From NCBI RefSeq assembly GCF_003990645.1, contig NZ_RYZK01000001.1, positions 310,001 to 374,000 of the forward strand: a DNA stretch of 64,000 nucleotides, given 5' to 3'. Origin of the DNA: Shimia sediminis (GTDB lineage: Bacteria > Pseudomonadota > Alphaproteobacteria > Rhodobacterales > Rhodobacteraceae). Within the stretch, counting starts at the first letter, position 1; each line of letters begins with the position of its first letter. The notes under the pieces are model-generated. The model saw only the letters and a list, made by a program, of their open reading frames with translations. It did not search any database and was not told the origin of the DNA. The position numbers were made by a program, and so were the translations under genes. This document shows, piece by piece, positions 34,428 to 41,788 of this stretch.

Positions 34428-34868
34428 ATGGCTGATCCGGTGACGCGCGGCATTTTCGATGGCCTTGTTCGCCGCGCTGGTGGTGTCGAGGCGGTCGCGG
34501 CAGTTTTGGAAGCCCGCTATGGCAAGGGCTGCAAGGGCACGATCAGCAAGATGTGTTCCGGCCAGATTGGCGTCACCGTCGACGCGGCCATCGCCGTCGA
34601 AGACTTTGTCGGGGCCTTTCCATTGACCAATCGCATGTTCGAGCGCACAGGCCGGGAAGGTGTTCGCGTTGGTTGCCTGCAAACACTGGCCGCGAAAAGC
34701 ACGGTTGCCAGTGGTCAGGCTCATGCTGCGCTGATCCGCGCGTTCTCGCATTTGAGTGATGACCCTGACCGACTGACCGGCGAAGAGCGCGCCGAGGTCA
34801 TAGCCGAAATGCGCGCTGCCCGTCAGGTTTTGACTGACATCATTGATGCAGCGGAGGTCGCGCAATGA
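34428..34868 (+). CDS. Phage regulatory protein in CII position
   Basis: 146 residues. The first 65 residues (VRRAGGVEAVAAVLEARYGKGCKGTISKMCSGQIGVTVDAAIAVE) look like an HTH, and the C-terminal helix (GEERAEVIAEMRAARQVLTDIIDA) could oligomerise. It follows the Cro-position gene, as CII does in lambda. The similarity to CII itself is positional only. Confidence 0.65.
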   Translation: MADPVTRGIFDGLVRRAGGVEAVAAVLEARYGKGCKGTISKMCSGQIGVTVDAAIAVEDFVGAFPLTNRMFERTGREGVRVGCLQTLAAKSTVASGQAHAALIRAFSHLSDDPDRLTGEERAEVIAEMRAARQVLTDIIDAAEVAQ

Positions 34869-34885
34869 TGTCTGGTTTCGGTTTC

Positions 34886-35323
34886 TTAGCGTTCTGTTCC
34901 GAACATCGTCAGGTGCCAAAGCACAGTCTTGCCGGGTTCCCGTTCGCAGGACTGGCGAAGTCTATCCATCAGGCTGTCGCGCGGGCCTTCAATGCCCGGT
35001 TGGCTCATTTCGTAACCAAGGATAATTCCTTCCAGTTGCCCGATATGGCGCATCAATCCATCGGGCAAAACACCTTCATCTGCAGCGATGGTCGGATCGT
35101 CAATCAGTGCCAATGTGTCAGTGCAGTTGGTGGTTCGAATAAAGTTCTGTGCGGGGTTTGCATAGGCGGGAATGGCGTTGATGACTTCCGACCGGCATTG
35201 CGCGCGGGCGCTTATAAGGTCGAGGCTTTGGCAGGCTTGCATGGCAGTCGCGTAGTCCGGGATGTCTTCTGCGTGTGCGATGCTGCCAAGTGCGCAGGCG
35301 GCAATCAGGAAAAGTCGTTTCAT
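34886..35323 (-). CDS. Secreted protein of unknown function, candidate lysogenic-conversion gene
   Basis: 145 residues from the ATG at 35323, with AAGGA 6 bases upstream. A signal peptide (KRLFLIAACALGSIAHA) is followed by a small mature protein with four cysteines (AMQACQS, AQCRS, TNCTD, SCERE), suggesting periplasmic disulfides. It is leftward inside the rightward early region, the usual sign of a moron expressed from the lysogen. No family recognised. The opposite strand is open too but reads as antisense. Confidence 0.7.
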   Translation of the reverse strand: MKRLFLIAACALGSIAHAEDIPDYATAMQACQSLDLISARAQCRSEVINAIPAYANPAQNFIRTTNCTDTLALIDDPTIAADEGVLPDGLMRHIGQLEGIILGYEMSQPGIEGPRDSLMDRLRQSCEREPGKTVLWHLTMFGTER

Positions 35324-35554
35324 CGGAAATCCTTGTGGGTCGGTAAATTCTTGGCCGACCATATCTGCGCGGCGCTTGGCGTGTCCAGCAGGCGCAGTGC
35401 ATTCAAACATCTGGGCTGGGGTGCAGTAGTCCCCACAGGACACCATACCGTGGGGGGCGTGGTGGCCCGCTTGATGTGCCCCCCCATCCTCCCTGTTGGA
35501 CTTGGGCGCGTGGCTTCGGCTGCGCGCCCGGCCTTTTTCGGCGGGGGTGGTTGC
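35324..35554. other. Intergenic gap upstream of the moron-like gene
   Basis: About 230 bases. It should contain the leftward promoter of the secreted protein. A G-run/C-run dyad (GGGGGGC with GCCCCCC, near 35452-35487) could fold, but no clean -35/-10 or T-tract is seen. The rightward transcript runs through it. Confidence 0.4.
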
Positions 35555-36088
35555 ATGACAGGGTGTTCGACAGGGCTGGCGCGACCATTGCATCTGTGGG
35601 CATCGGGCTTTGCCCGTCGCTGGCATATGAACGCGGCTTTGTCCGGCGCGGATGATTTCAACTGCGCGCATCAGGGCCGGTGCGCCATGCTGGTCATCGT
35701 TCTGTTTCCTGATCATTCGCTGACGTTGTTGCGGGCGGCTGTGACACATGACGCTGCTGAATTCGTGGTGGGTGATCTGTCGCAGCCCTTCAAGGCTGTG
35801 GGCGGCGGTCTGGTTGCAGATCATGCGTCTTTGGAAGGCGACGTGCTGACCCGAATGGGTCTGGCCTGCGATCTGAGTGAATTCGAGCAGCGTTGCCTGA
35901 AGCTGATCGACCGCATTGACGCAGTTCTGTTTGTCCAGCTTCGCGCACCGCAAGAGGCGCGGCGCAACGGATGGCCCGAAGTTCAGGACTGGTGTCTGGG
36001 TGAAGCTGCGCAGTTGGGCTGCGGTGAAGCGGTCGCGGGCCTATTCTGGGATTCCGAATGCCGGGCATATGAAGGGGGTGCGCTATGA
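35555..36088 (+). CDS. HD-domain phosphohydrolase (YfbR-like)
   Basis: 177 residues from the ATG at 35555. The metal-binding pattern of HD proteins is present: RWHMNAAL, then HQGRCAMLVIVLFPDH, and the diagnostic AAVTHDAAEFVVGDL. The C-terminal part (KLIDRIDAVLFVQLRAP) continues the domain. YfbR proteins dephosphorylate deoxynucleoside monophosphates, a plausible phage role in nucleotide pools or modified-base supply. The open frame extends far upstream but only opposite the secreted-protein gene. Confidence 0.75.
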   Translation: MTGCSTGLARPLHLWASGFARRWHMNAALSGADDFNCAHQGRCAMLVIVLFPDHSLTLLRAAVTHDAAEFVVGDLSQPFKAVGGGLVADHASLEGDVLTRMGLACDLSEFEQRCLKLIDRIDAVLFVQLRAPQEARRNGWPEVQDWCLGEAAQLGCGEAVAGLFWDSECRAYEGGAL

Positions 36089-36426
36089 ACGCGATCACCG
36101 CCAATGCCGAAAGCCAGCGCCGGATCTTCAATCATTTTTCTGAACGGCTGGAAGAGCGGTTCGGGGGGGGGCTGGATGCCCTGATCTTATGGCGCGCGCT
36201 GGCCTATGCGCTGCATGCGCAGGACTGGAAACTGCTGCGCCCCGTCGCCCGTGTGAACCGCAAGGGGCGGCGCGTCTTTGTCTGTCGTTTGGCCGATGGC
36301 CGGTTTCTGTTTGTCCTGTTCGATTGCCAGATCGGACTGCCGATCACCGTCTTCCGCGAAGGCATGGTTATTCGGCGCGAAGGCAAAGGAACCATGCAGT
36401 TGGGGGTGCCGCATGACCTTCGCTGA
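36085..36426 (+). CDS. Phage protein of unknown function
   Basis: 113 residues, ATGA overlap with the HD gene. RIFNHFSERLEERFGGGLDALILWRAL then a beta-strand region (RRVFVCRLADGRFLFVLFDCQIGLPITVF) looks like a small alpha-beta domain resembling ParE/RelE-like folds, but no catalytic set is evident. Unknown. Confidence 0.6.
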   Translation: MNAITANAESQRRIFNHFSERLEERFGGGLDALILWRALAYALHAQDWKLLRPVARVNRKGRRVFVCRLADGRFLFVLFDCQIGLPITVFREGMVIRREGKGTMQLGVPHDLR

Positions 36427-36679
36427 TATGGACCGCAATCAGATCGAAGAACACGACATCGACCCGCGCGCATGCCGGGCGCTGTGGTGTGCGGTGGTCG
36501 AAGAGCAATTCCAGTTGGCCGTTTCGCCCAAGATGGCTGATCGGCCTGCCGAAATATCCGCCGCGCGCCGCTGGTTTGGCACCCGTGATTTCTTCATGGC
36601 CTGCGCCTTGGCTGGCGTCGATGGCGCATGGGTTCTGTGGGGCGTTCGCCATCATCTGGCTTTGCAGGGGGTGGCGTGA
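36413..36679 (+). CDS. Small phage protein, unknown
   Basis: 88 residues from the ATG at 36413, overlapping the previous gene by 14 bases. IDPRACRALWCAVVEEQF and AARRWFGTRDFFMACALAGVDGAWV are helical. The AARRWFGT...D pattern occurs in small phage proteins near methyltransferases. Unknown. Confidence 0.6.
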   Translation: MTFADMDRNQIEEHDIDPRACRALWCAVVEEQFQLAVSPKMADRPAEISAARRWFGTRDFFMACALAGVDGAWVLWGVRHHLALQGVA

Positions 36680-37311
36680 TGGGCAAGCGGGTTTATCAGA
36701 ACATCGAAATTCGCGGGGTGGTTTACCCTGACGCGAATGCCGCTGCGGCGGCGCTTGGCGTGACGGCTGGGCAGGTGCGCATGGCTGTGCGCAAAGATCG
36801 GCTGGATGGGCTGGGCACCCGCCCGGCGCTGCGTCCTGTCACCATTCGTGGCGTGACCTATCCGAATTTCAGCGCCGCCGGAAAGGCGCTTGGCGTCAAT
36901 CCGAACACGGTGCGCGCGGCTTATCGCAACGGCACCTTGCATCGTGTTGGCACCGGGCGTGTCGGGCCTGAGCCGATGCGGGTGCGCATTGCGGGCAAGG
37001 ATTTCGATGACGTGAACGCGGCAGCGGCGCACTTTGGGGTGCAGTCCGGCACGGTCTATTCCGCGATCTGTGATGGCGATCCTGACCGGGTTGCCCGGCC
37101 TGCGGTCTATAATCCGTGGAAGTCAAAGCCCTTTACCATCGGCGGGCTGACCTTTCCGTCGATGCGCGCGGCCAGCCGTGCCTTGGGCTTCAAGGATGAA
37201 GAATACATCGCCAAGGCGGTGAAGCGTGGGTCGCGCCGTGGGCGTGAACGCATTCTGGCGGCGGCGATGACCTATGTCGCGCAGGGCAAGCATGTCTGGG
37301 GTGTGGCATGA
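36679..37311 (+). CDS. NUMOD1-like four-repeat HTH protein
   Basis: 210 residues made almost entirely of four copies of a 35-55 residue unit: a strand with an aromatic-Pro or aromatic-Asp turn, then DANAAAAALGVTAGQVRMAV, FSAAGKALGVNPNTVRAAY, VNAAAAHFGVQSGTVYSAI and MRAASRALGFKDEEYIAKAV. This is the pattern of NUMOD1 DNA-binding modules that homing endonucleases carry. No nuclease domain is attached. A sequence-specific DNA-binding role is inferred. Start overlaps the previous stop (TGATG). Confidence 0.7.
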   Translation: MGKRVYQNIEIRGVVYPDANAAAAALGVTAGQVRMAVRKDRLDGLGTRPALRPVTIRGVTYPNFSAAGKALGVNPNTVRAAYRNGTLHRVGTGRVGPEPMRVRIAGKDFDDVNAAAAHFGVQSGTVYSAICDGDPDRVARPAVYNPWKSKPFTIGGLTFPSMRAASRALGFKDEEYIAKAVKRGSRRGRERILAAAMTYVAQGKHVWGVA

Positions 37312-38018
37312 CTGGCATTCAGCGCGACATCACCATCGGAAGCTGCCGCCTGATCTTGGGCGAAATGGGCGGCTGTTTCGCCAAGGATGCCTATGACAAT
37401 TCCGGCGAGTTGTTCGACATGGTCGAGTGGGCCGACATGGCCCCGCTGATCTATGGTGTGCTGTCCGATGACGCGGATGCCATCATCATGGCTTCAGATC
37501 GTGAAGAGGGTGCCGCCCGCGCCGCGTTCGATGCGGCTGGCTTCGGCTTTCACCGTCTGTTGGTCTGGGACAAGATCACGGCAACACCAAACCGCTGGTA
37601 TATGCCGAACTGCGAATTCGGGCTGTATCTCTATAAGGGCCGCGCCCGTCGCATCACCGATTGTTCTTCGAAGGCATTGATCCGCTGTCCGCAACAGGAT
37701 GTATCGCACCTGTATCTGGGCGCGGATGTGCCGCCAGATCAGCGCCGCCCGCATGCGACGGAAAAGCCGGTGGCCCTGATGGCGCATTGGATGGGCAATT
37801 CGACCGATCCGGGTGATCTGGTCATCGACCCTTTCATGGGGTCGGGGTCCACCATCGTGGCTGCAGCCCGCACGGGCCGCGCGGCCATCGGGATCGAGAA
37901 AGACCCAAAGTGGTTCGATGTTGCCTGCGCCCGTGTCGCAGAAGCGGCAGAACGCAACCAGATGGAAATGCCCGTCAGCGCGCCTGTGAGCGCCCAGCAG
38001 GAGGCTTTGGCGCTATGA
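37308..38018 (+). CDS. Phage DNA methyltransferase-like protein lacking the DPPY motif
   Basis: 236 residues. C-terminal features of a beta-class N6-adenine/N4-cytosine methyltransferase are clear: HATEKPVALMAHWM and motif I VIDPFMGSGSTIVAA, then AAIGIEKDPKWFDVA. LLVWDK (motif V/VI side) is also present. The catalytic motif IV ([DNS]PP[YFW]) that should follow the N-terminal LILGE stretch is absent; that place reads CFAKDAYDNSG and appears about 15 residues short. It may be catalytically dead or atypical. ATGA overlap with the previous gene. Confidence 0.75.
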   Translation: MTGIQRDITIGSCRLILGEMGGCFAKDAYDNSGELFDMVEWADMAPLIYGVLSDDADAIIMASDREEGAARAAFDAAGFGFHRLLVWDKITATPNRWYMPNCEFGLYLYKGRARRITDCSSKALIRCPQQDVSHLYLGADVPPDQRRPHATEKPVALMAHWMGNSTDPGDLVIDPFMGSGSTIVAAARTGRAAIGIEKDPKWFDVACARVAEAAERNQMEMPVSAPVSAQQEALAL

Positions 38019-38404
38019 CCCTTCTGCTACCCACAACCGCAAATGCCGTGGCACGGCTTGGTGAGCCGGAAGACTTTCGGTCTTTCGCGCATCAGGAATT
38101 AGCAGCGTCCAGCCCGTGGCAGGGTGGGATCTGCTTTAACCCATCCTGCGGGGCCGCGTTCAGGCCGCGCCGCAGCTGGCAGATTTACTGCTGCACCGCC
38201 TGTGAGCGCACAGGCACGGCAGAGTTGCGCAAGTGGGGCCATCGCATGGCCCTGTCGGCGCTGATCTGGCGCATGGGCAAATATGAACAACATGACGCGG
38301 GCATCCGCGATCTGACCCGCGCAGCACGGCGGCATGTGACGCATGTGCAATCCGCGTGGTTGGCAGATCGGCAAGCCCGCGCTGCAGAAAGGGGTAAATC
38401 ATGA
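38015..38404 (+). CDS. Zinc-finger-like phage protein
   Basis: 129 residues, overlapping the methyltransferase stop by four bases. The cluster CFNPSCGAAFRPRRSWQIYCCTACERTG has the spacing of a CxxxxC/CxxC zinc ribbon (paired cysteines at both ends), with Arg-rich linkers as in CGNR or similar fingers. The rest is helical and basic. Unknown role. Confidence 0.65.
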   Translation: MTLLLPTTANAVARLGEPEDFRSFAHQELAASSPWQGGICFNPSCGAAFRPRRSWQIYCCTACERTGTAELRKWGHRMALSALIWRMGKYEQHDAGIRDLTRAARRHVTHVQSAWLADRQARAAERGKS

Positions 38405-38709
38405 ATTGTCCAGAACACTTGGTCTTGGACCGTAAATGGCTGCAGGTTTGGCACATCCAGCATGCTGATGTTCCCCGCAGATACATCACTTGGCGGGAAG
38501 TCTTGAATCCTCTTCGCTATGAAATCTGTGTTGGGGCGGGGCCGGGGCGCTACTGGCACTGGAACGATGACGCTTGGCTTTGGGTGGCATGGCGGAATTT
38601 TCTGTTCCGGGCAAAGACTGGGTGCTGGCTGCGGGGCCATGAGTGGGTTCCGAACCGATATTCAGACGGTGATCGGTGTGACCGTTGCTTCAAGCAAAGG
38701 GGGCAGTGA
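38401..38709 (+). CDS. Phage protein with C-terminal zinc ribbon
   Basis: 102 residues, four-base overlap upstream. Tryptophan-rich body (WLQVWHIQHADV, YWHWNDDAWLWVAWRNF), then C-W-L-R-G-H-E-W and CDRCFKQRG forming a likely zinc-binding knuckle. Unknown. Confidence 0.6.
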   Translation: MNCPEHLVLDRKWLQVWHIQHADVPRRYITWREVLNPLRYEICVGAGPGRYWHWNDDAWLWVAWRNFLFRAKTGCWLRGHEWVPNRYSDGDRCDRCFKQRGQ

Positions 38710-39011
38710 TGGCGGTTTATGTCGATGACATGATGGCGTCCTTTGGTCGGATGAAGATGTGCCACATGATGGCCGACACCACCGAAGAACTGTTGGCGAT
38801 GGCTGACCAGATCGGCGTGGCGCGGAAGTGGCTTCAGAAGCCCGGTTCTCATATGGAACACTTCGACATTGCCATGTCCAAGCGTCGGCTGGCAGTCGCT
38901 GCAGGTGCGGTAGAGGTTAAGCGCCGTGATTTGGGCATGCTGATGCGGAAGCGCAATGGCAAGTCTTTCGATCCTGACTGCGTGACCTGCTGGGAAGGCG
39001 GTGTGTCATGA
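38709..39011 (+). CDS. DUF4031 domain protein
   Basis: 100 residues from the ATG at 38709 (TGATG with previous stop). AVYVDDMMASFGRMKMCHMMADTTEELLAMADQIGV is the DUF4031 start, with EHFDIAMSKRRLAVAAGAVEV completing it. DUF4031 function is unknown, but it is widespread in phages and actinobacteria. C-terminal tail has CVTCW. Confidence 0.85.
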   Translation: MAVYVDDMMASFGRMKMCHMMADTTEELLAMADQIGVARKWLQKPGSHMEHFDIAMSKRRLAVAAGAVEVKRRDLGMLMRKRNGKSFDPDCVTCWEGGVS

Positions 39012-39625
39012 CGCAGGCGAATGCCCTTCAGCTTGTCGATGCAGATGACATCGACATTTATCCGATTTCATCCAGCGAACGCTTGGACTCGCACTTCTTT
39101 GTGCCATGGAACCTGAAGCGCTGGCGCGGCAGTGAGTTTCGCCGCTTTGGGTATGCCGATCCTGAAGTCGGTTGGTTCGGGCGTGAACTGTTCGAACTGT
39201 CACAGGATGAAACGCCGGTCGGAACACTGCCCGCTGATGATGAAGCATTGGCTTTCTTGTTGCGGATGCCTGTGGCCAGATGGCGTGAACTTCGAAATCG
39301 GGATGTGTCCCCGCTGCATGGTTGGCATCTGGTCCATTGTGACAATCAGCAGAAGCGCTTGGCGCATCCTGTGGTCACTGAGGTCGCGCTAGAGGCGTTG
39401 CGGGGCAAGAAGAAGAATGACGCCAAGAATGCCGATGAACGGATGCGCAAGCGGCTTGGCACCATCATCAACCACCTGAAGGCCATTCCCGGCGCTGCGC
39501 GCATCGCGGACATGGAAGAGCGGGTGAATGACATCAGCGACTGGATCGAAGTCCAGTATCCGGGTGGCAGTGCTACACTGAAGCGCGTGAAAGAGGCGTT
39601 GAATGACCTGTCATCGCGCCATTGA
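39008..39625 (+). CDS. DUF1376-like phage replication protein
   Basis: 205 residues. The first 120 residues resemble DUF1376 (winged-helix region of phage replication initiators): SSERLDSHFFVPWNLKRWRGSEF, GRELFELSQDETPVGTLPADDEALAFLLRMPVARWRELRNRDV. C-terminal half is basic and helical. Downstream is a 199-base non-coding stretch with a DnaA box. A replication role is inferred. Confidence 0.6.
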   Translation: MTQANALQLVDADDIDIYPISSSERLDSHFFVPWNLKRWRGSEFRRFGYADPEVGWFGRELFELSQDETPVGTLPADDEALAFLLRMPVARWRELRNRDVSPLHGWHLVHCDNQQKRLAHPVVTEVALEALRGKKKNDAKNADERMRKRLGTIINHLKAIPGAARIADMEERVNDISDWIEVQYPGGSATLKRVKEALNDLSSRH

Positions 39626-39824
39626 TTTCTTCCCCAAACCTTCCGCCGGAAGAAACAGGGATTTCCTGAAACGGTTTTTGGAAGTTTTCATTTTTTCCGA
39701 AAACCGAGCGGCTGAAAGGAAACAAGAATAAATCAAATGAAAAAGAAACTTCCGGGGCGCGTCAATTTTGAACGGCTGTGCCTGTGGATAAGTCGGATTT
39801 GCTTAGAATAAGAGGGGATGGGCA
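39626..39824. other. Non-coding stretch with a DnaA box (candidate phage origin)
   Basis: 199 bases, AT-richer than its surroundings. A perfect DnaA box (TGTGGATAA, 39783-39791, reverse complement of TTATCCACA) lies near its right end. CTTCCGCCGGAAG and two other GGAAG/CTTCC dyads fill the left half. A 24-codon ORF (39738 on) has no ribosome site. Position after the DUF1376-like gene fits an origin; single-box evidence is weak. Confidence 0.4.
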
Positions 39825-40406
39825 GTGGAAGGTCAGGAACTAAGGGACGGCAAGGAACGGGTCAGGATCAACCTGATCGAACCACTGGTCAAAGGTGGGA
39901 TGGTGCGCAAGCGCGGACAGAAGGTCGAAGAACATGACAAGTTCTTGGCCAGTCTGGAAGGGCGGCTGGCCTATATGGCCGAAGATCGGCTGCAGGCATT
40001 GGCGGAAGTGGTCGAGCGATACGCGGGCGGGCCGCAAAAGAACGTCTGGCCCGCTGAAGTGTCGATCATGAATTGGGCGCGGCGGCTGCAGGAAGTGCCC
40101 GCATCTGAGTCCCGCTTGGTGCGGTCCTATCTGCAATCGGGCGCGGGCGATGCTGCCCAGTCCGGCGGCTATCTGGTTGAACTTTTTGTCTACCTGAAAC
40201 GCATCGGTGCACCGCCCAATGATTATGTTTTGAAGGGCATCCGCGAAGAGGCTGAAGACAATCGGCGCAAGCGTGAAGGCATTGAGCGTGACCGGGAAGA
40301 GGGTCGGGCCCGCCCGCGCGATCTTGCTTGGCTTCAGGGCTACATGGACACGCGGCGGCGCTGTCTGGACATCATCAAGGCGAAACAAGAAAGGGCAGCG
40401 GCATGA
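39825..40406 (+). CDS. Phage early protein, unknown
   Basis: 193 residues from a GTG at 39825, with AGGGG about 8 bases upstream. Basic N-terminus (RVRINLIEPLVKGGMVRKRGQKVEEHDKF), a long helical middle (LAYMAEDRLQALAEVVERY) and a charged C-terminal helix (EAEDNRRKREGIERDREEGRARPRD). No domain recognised. Overlaps the next start as ATGA. Confidence 0.6.
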   Translation: MEGQELRDGKERVRINLIEPLVKGGMVRKRGQKVEEHDKFLASLEGRLAYMAEDRLQALAEVVERYAGGPQKNVWPAEVSIMNWARRLQEVPASESRLVRSYLQSGAGDAAQSGGYLVELFVYLKRIGAPPNDYVLKGIREEAEDNRRKREGIERDREEGRARPRDLAWLQGYMDTRRRCLDIIKAKQERAAA

Positions 40407-41161
40407 ACCGGGACAGAATAGCGATGGCGGTCACCCGCATCGAACAGGCAACCAGCATTGATGAACAGGCGCGGATGGCGGAAGTCCGGGCCATGGGTTT
40501 TGTCCCGGCAGAGGTCGGGCCGGAAATCCCGATGGCCCCGGCGCGTGGACCTGTGCGCATGCTGGATATGATGGCGTCCTATCCCAAGGGCGATGATGAC
40601 TTTGAAATGAAGGCGGCTGGCTTTCTGGGGCGCAAGACGCTGCAGCGGGCCGATAGCTTCGATGTGATGGCAGCGAAGGCGGCGCGGCATAAGAAACAGT
40701 CGCCCTTCAGTCCAGCGCAGGTGGCCATGGGTCGGTTCTATCGGGATCTGGTCGAGAAACATGAAAGCGCGGGGGTGAAGTGTTCATCGTTGGAAAGCCT
40801 GTCGCAGCGCAGTGCAGGCAGTGGCAGTGACTTCATGGATGCGGTGTTGCGTGACCGGGAACGCATCACTGTGCTGCGCAAGCGCATCGGCAGCGGGTCG
40901 GCTATGGTGGTACGGCGCATCCGACCATCGGATCGCGGGTCGCGCGTCACCATCATGGATCGGCGACTGGTCGACATCGTCTGTCTGGAAGATGGCACCA
41001 TCACCGATGTTCTGCGCAAGCATGGTTGGGCTGTGAATGCTGATCTGGTCAAGGCGCTCAATCGTGGATTGGCTGAGGTCTTGGATCGCATGATGGGTCC
41101 GGTGCGTCGTGGTAGTGCGTCGGTCGCGCATTTCGGAACAGGTTGCCTTCCGATCTTTTAG
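40403..41161 (+). CDS. Phage protein in the Q (late regulator) position
   Basis: 252 residues from the ATG at 40403. Basic throughout with a C-terminal domain of HTH character (RRLVDIVCLEDGTITDVLRKHGWAVNADLVKALNRGLAEVLDRMM). It is the last early gene and lies immediately before a promoter and terminator that precede the late genes, the place lambda Q occupies. Antitermination or late activation is inferred from that layout, not from homology. Confidence 0.55.
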   Translation: MNRDRIAMAVTRIEQATSIDEQARMAEVRAMGFVPAEVGPEIPMAPARGPVRMLDMMASYPKGDDDFEMKAAGFLGRKTLQRADSFDVMAAKAARHKKQSPFSPAQVAMGRFYRDLVEKHESAGVKCSSLESLSQRSAGSGSDFMDAVLRDRERITVLRKRIGSGSAMVVRRIRPSDRGSRVTIMDRRLVDIVCLEDGTITDVLRKHGWAVNADLVKALNRGLAEVLDRMMGPVRRGSASVAHFGTGCLPIF

Positions 41162-41216
41162 GGAATCAGTCGAGGCGCGGATAACGTAATCGGATCAATG
41201 GTTTATAAAATAGTTG

Positions 41217-41245
41217 TTGACGGTTAATCCATCAGCCGCTTATGA
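41217..41245 (+). promoter_or_regulatory. Candidate late promoter
   Basis: TTGACG at 41217-41222, 17-base spacer, TTATGA at 41240-41245. It lies after the Q-position gene and 20 bases before a terminator hairpin. Confidence 0.5.
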
Positions 41246-41264
41246 AATATGCATCATCTACAAG

Positions 41265-41296
41265 AGCGCCCACGGGAAACCGGCGGGCGCTTTTGC
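41265..41296 (+). terminator. Terminator between late promoter and late genes
   Basis: AGCGCCC (41265-41271) pairs with GGGCGCT (41285-41291), followed by TTT. It sits about 30 bases beyond the candidate late promoter start, upstream of all structural genes, so late expression needs readthrough. Confidence 0.6.
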
Positions 41297-41328
41297 ATTG
41301 GTGACTTCCGAACATCGAAAGGGACGCG

Positions 41329-41727
41329 GTGCCGAAGAAACCCTGCGCAAATCCGGGCTGTTCCCGGCTGGTCGATCTTGGGTCGGCATATTGCGAAGCC
41401 CATGCGGTGGCGGACAAACGGGACCGGGATCGGACTGCGGATGCAAAGCGGGCCGATAAGCCAAGCCGCAAATGGTATAAGCGCAAAGCTTGGAGCGGCA
41501 AAGGTGGGCGGCGTGAACAGCAGTTGGCGAATGAACCGCTGTGCAGGCTCTGCCCAGATCATTCAAAGCAGCGGGCGACAGTTGCTGACCATGTGATTCC
41601 ACATCGGGAAGACTACGCCCTGTTCTGGTTTGGGGAACTTCAGTCGCTGTGCAAGTCCTGCCACGACATCAAGAAACAGCGGGTCGAACGGCGCGCAGGT
41701 AGGGGGGGTGAAAAGTCCACAGCCTGA
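41329..41727 (+). CDS. HNH endonuclease
   Basis: 132 residues from a GTG at 41329 (AAAGGG with 5 bases spacing). Two zinc-ribbon CxxC pairs and a classic HNH core: LCRLC, TVADHVIPHRED with the His pair, and SLCKSCHDIKK. HNH proteins next to a terminase cooperate in cos cleavage in HK97-like phages, so cohesive-end packaging is suggested. An N-terminal CANPGC...YCEAHA finger adds another zinc site. Confidence 0.88.
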   Translation: MPKKPCANPGCSRLVDLGSAYCEAHAVADKRDRDRTADAKRADKPSRKWYKRKAWSGKGGRREQQLANEPLCRLCPDHSKQRATVADHVIPHREDYALFWFGELQSLCKSCHDIKKQRVERRAGRGGEKSTA

Positions 41728-41788
41728 GCGCAGGGGACCGGCGGCGGTAATCAGATTTTTGCGCGCGAAAGTTTAAGGGGGGGGTCTC

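Noticed and set aside
34865-35554. Long plus-strand open frame leading into the HD gene
   Set aside because: It reads as cysteine-rich antisense of the secreted-protein gene, has no ribosome site, and HD-type similarity begins only after 35555.
39738-39812. 24-codon ORF before the 193-residue early gene
   Set aside because: No ribosome site at useful distance and it contains the DnaA box; treated as non-coding.
41728-41788. cos site between HNH and terminase small subunit
   Set aside because: HNH plus HK97 TerL suggests cos packaging, but the 61-base gap shows no overhang or dyad that could be assigned with confidence.
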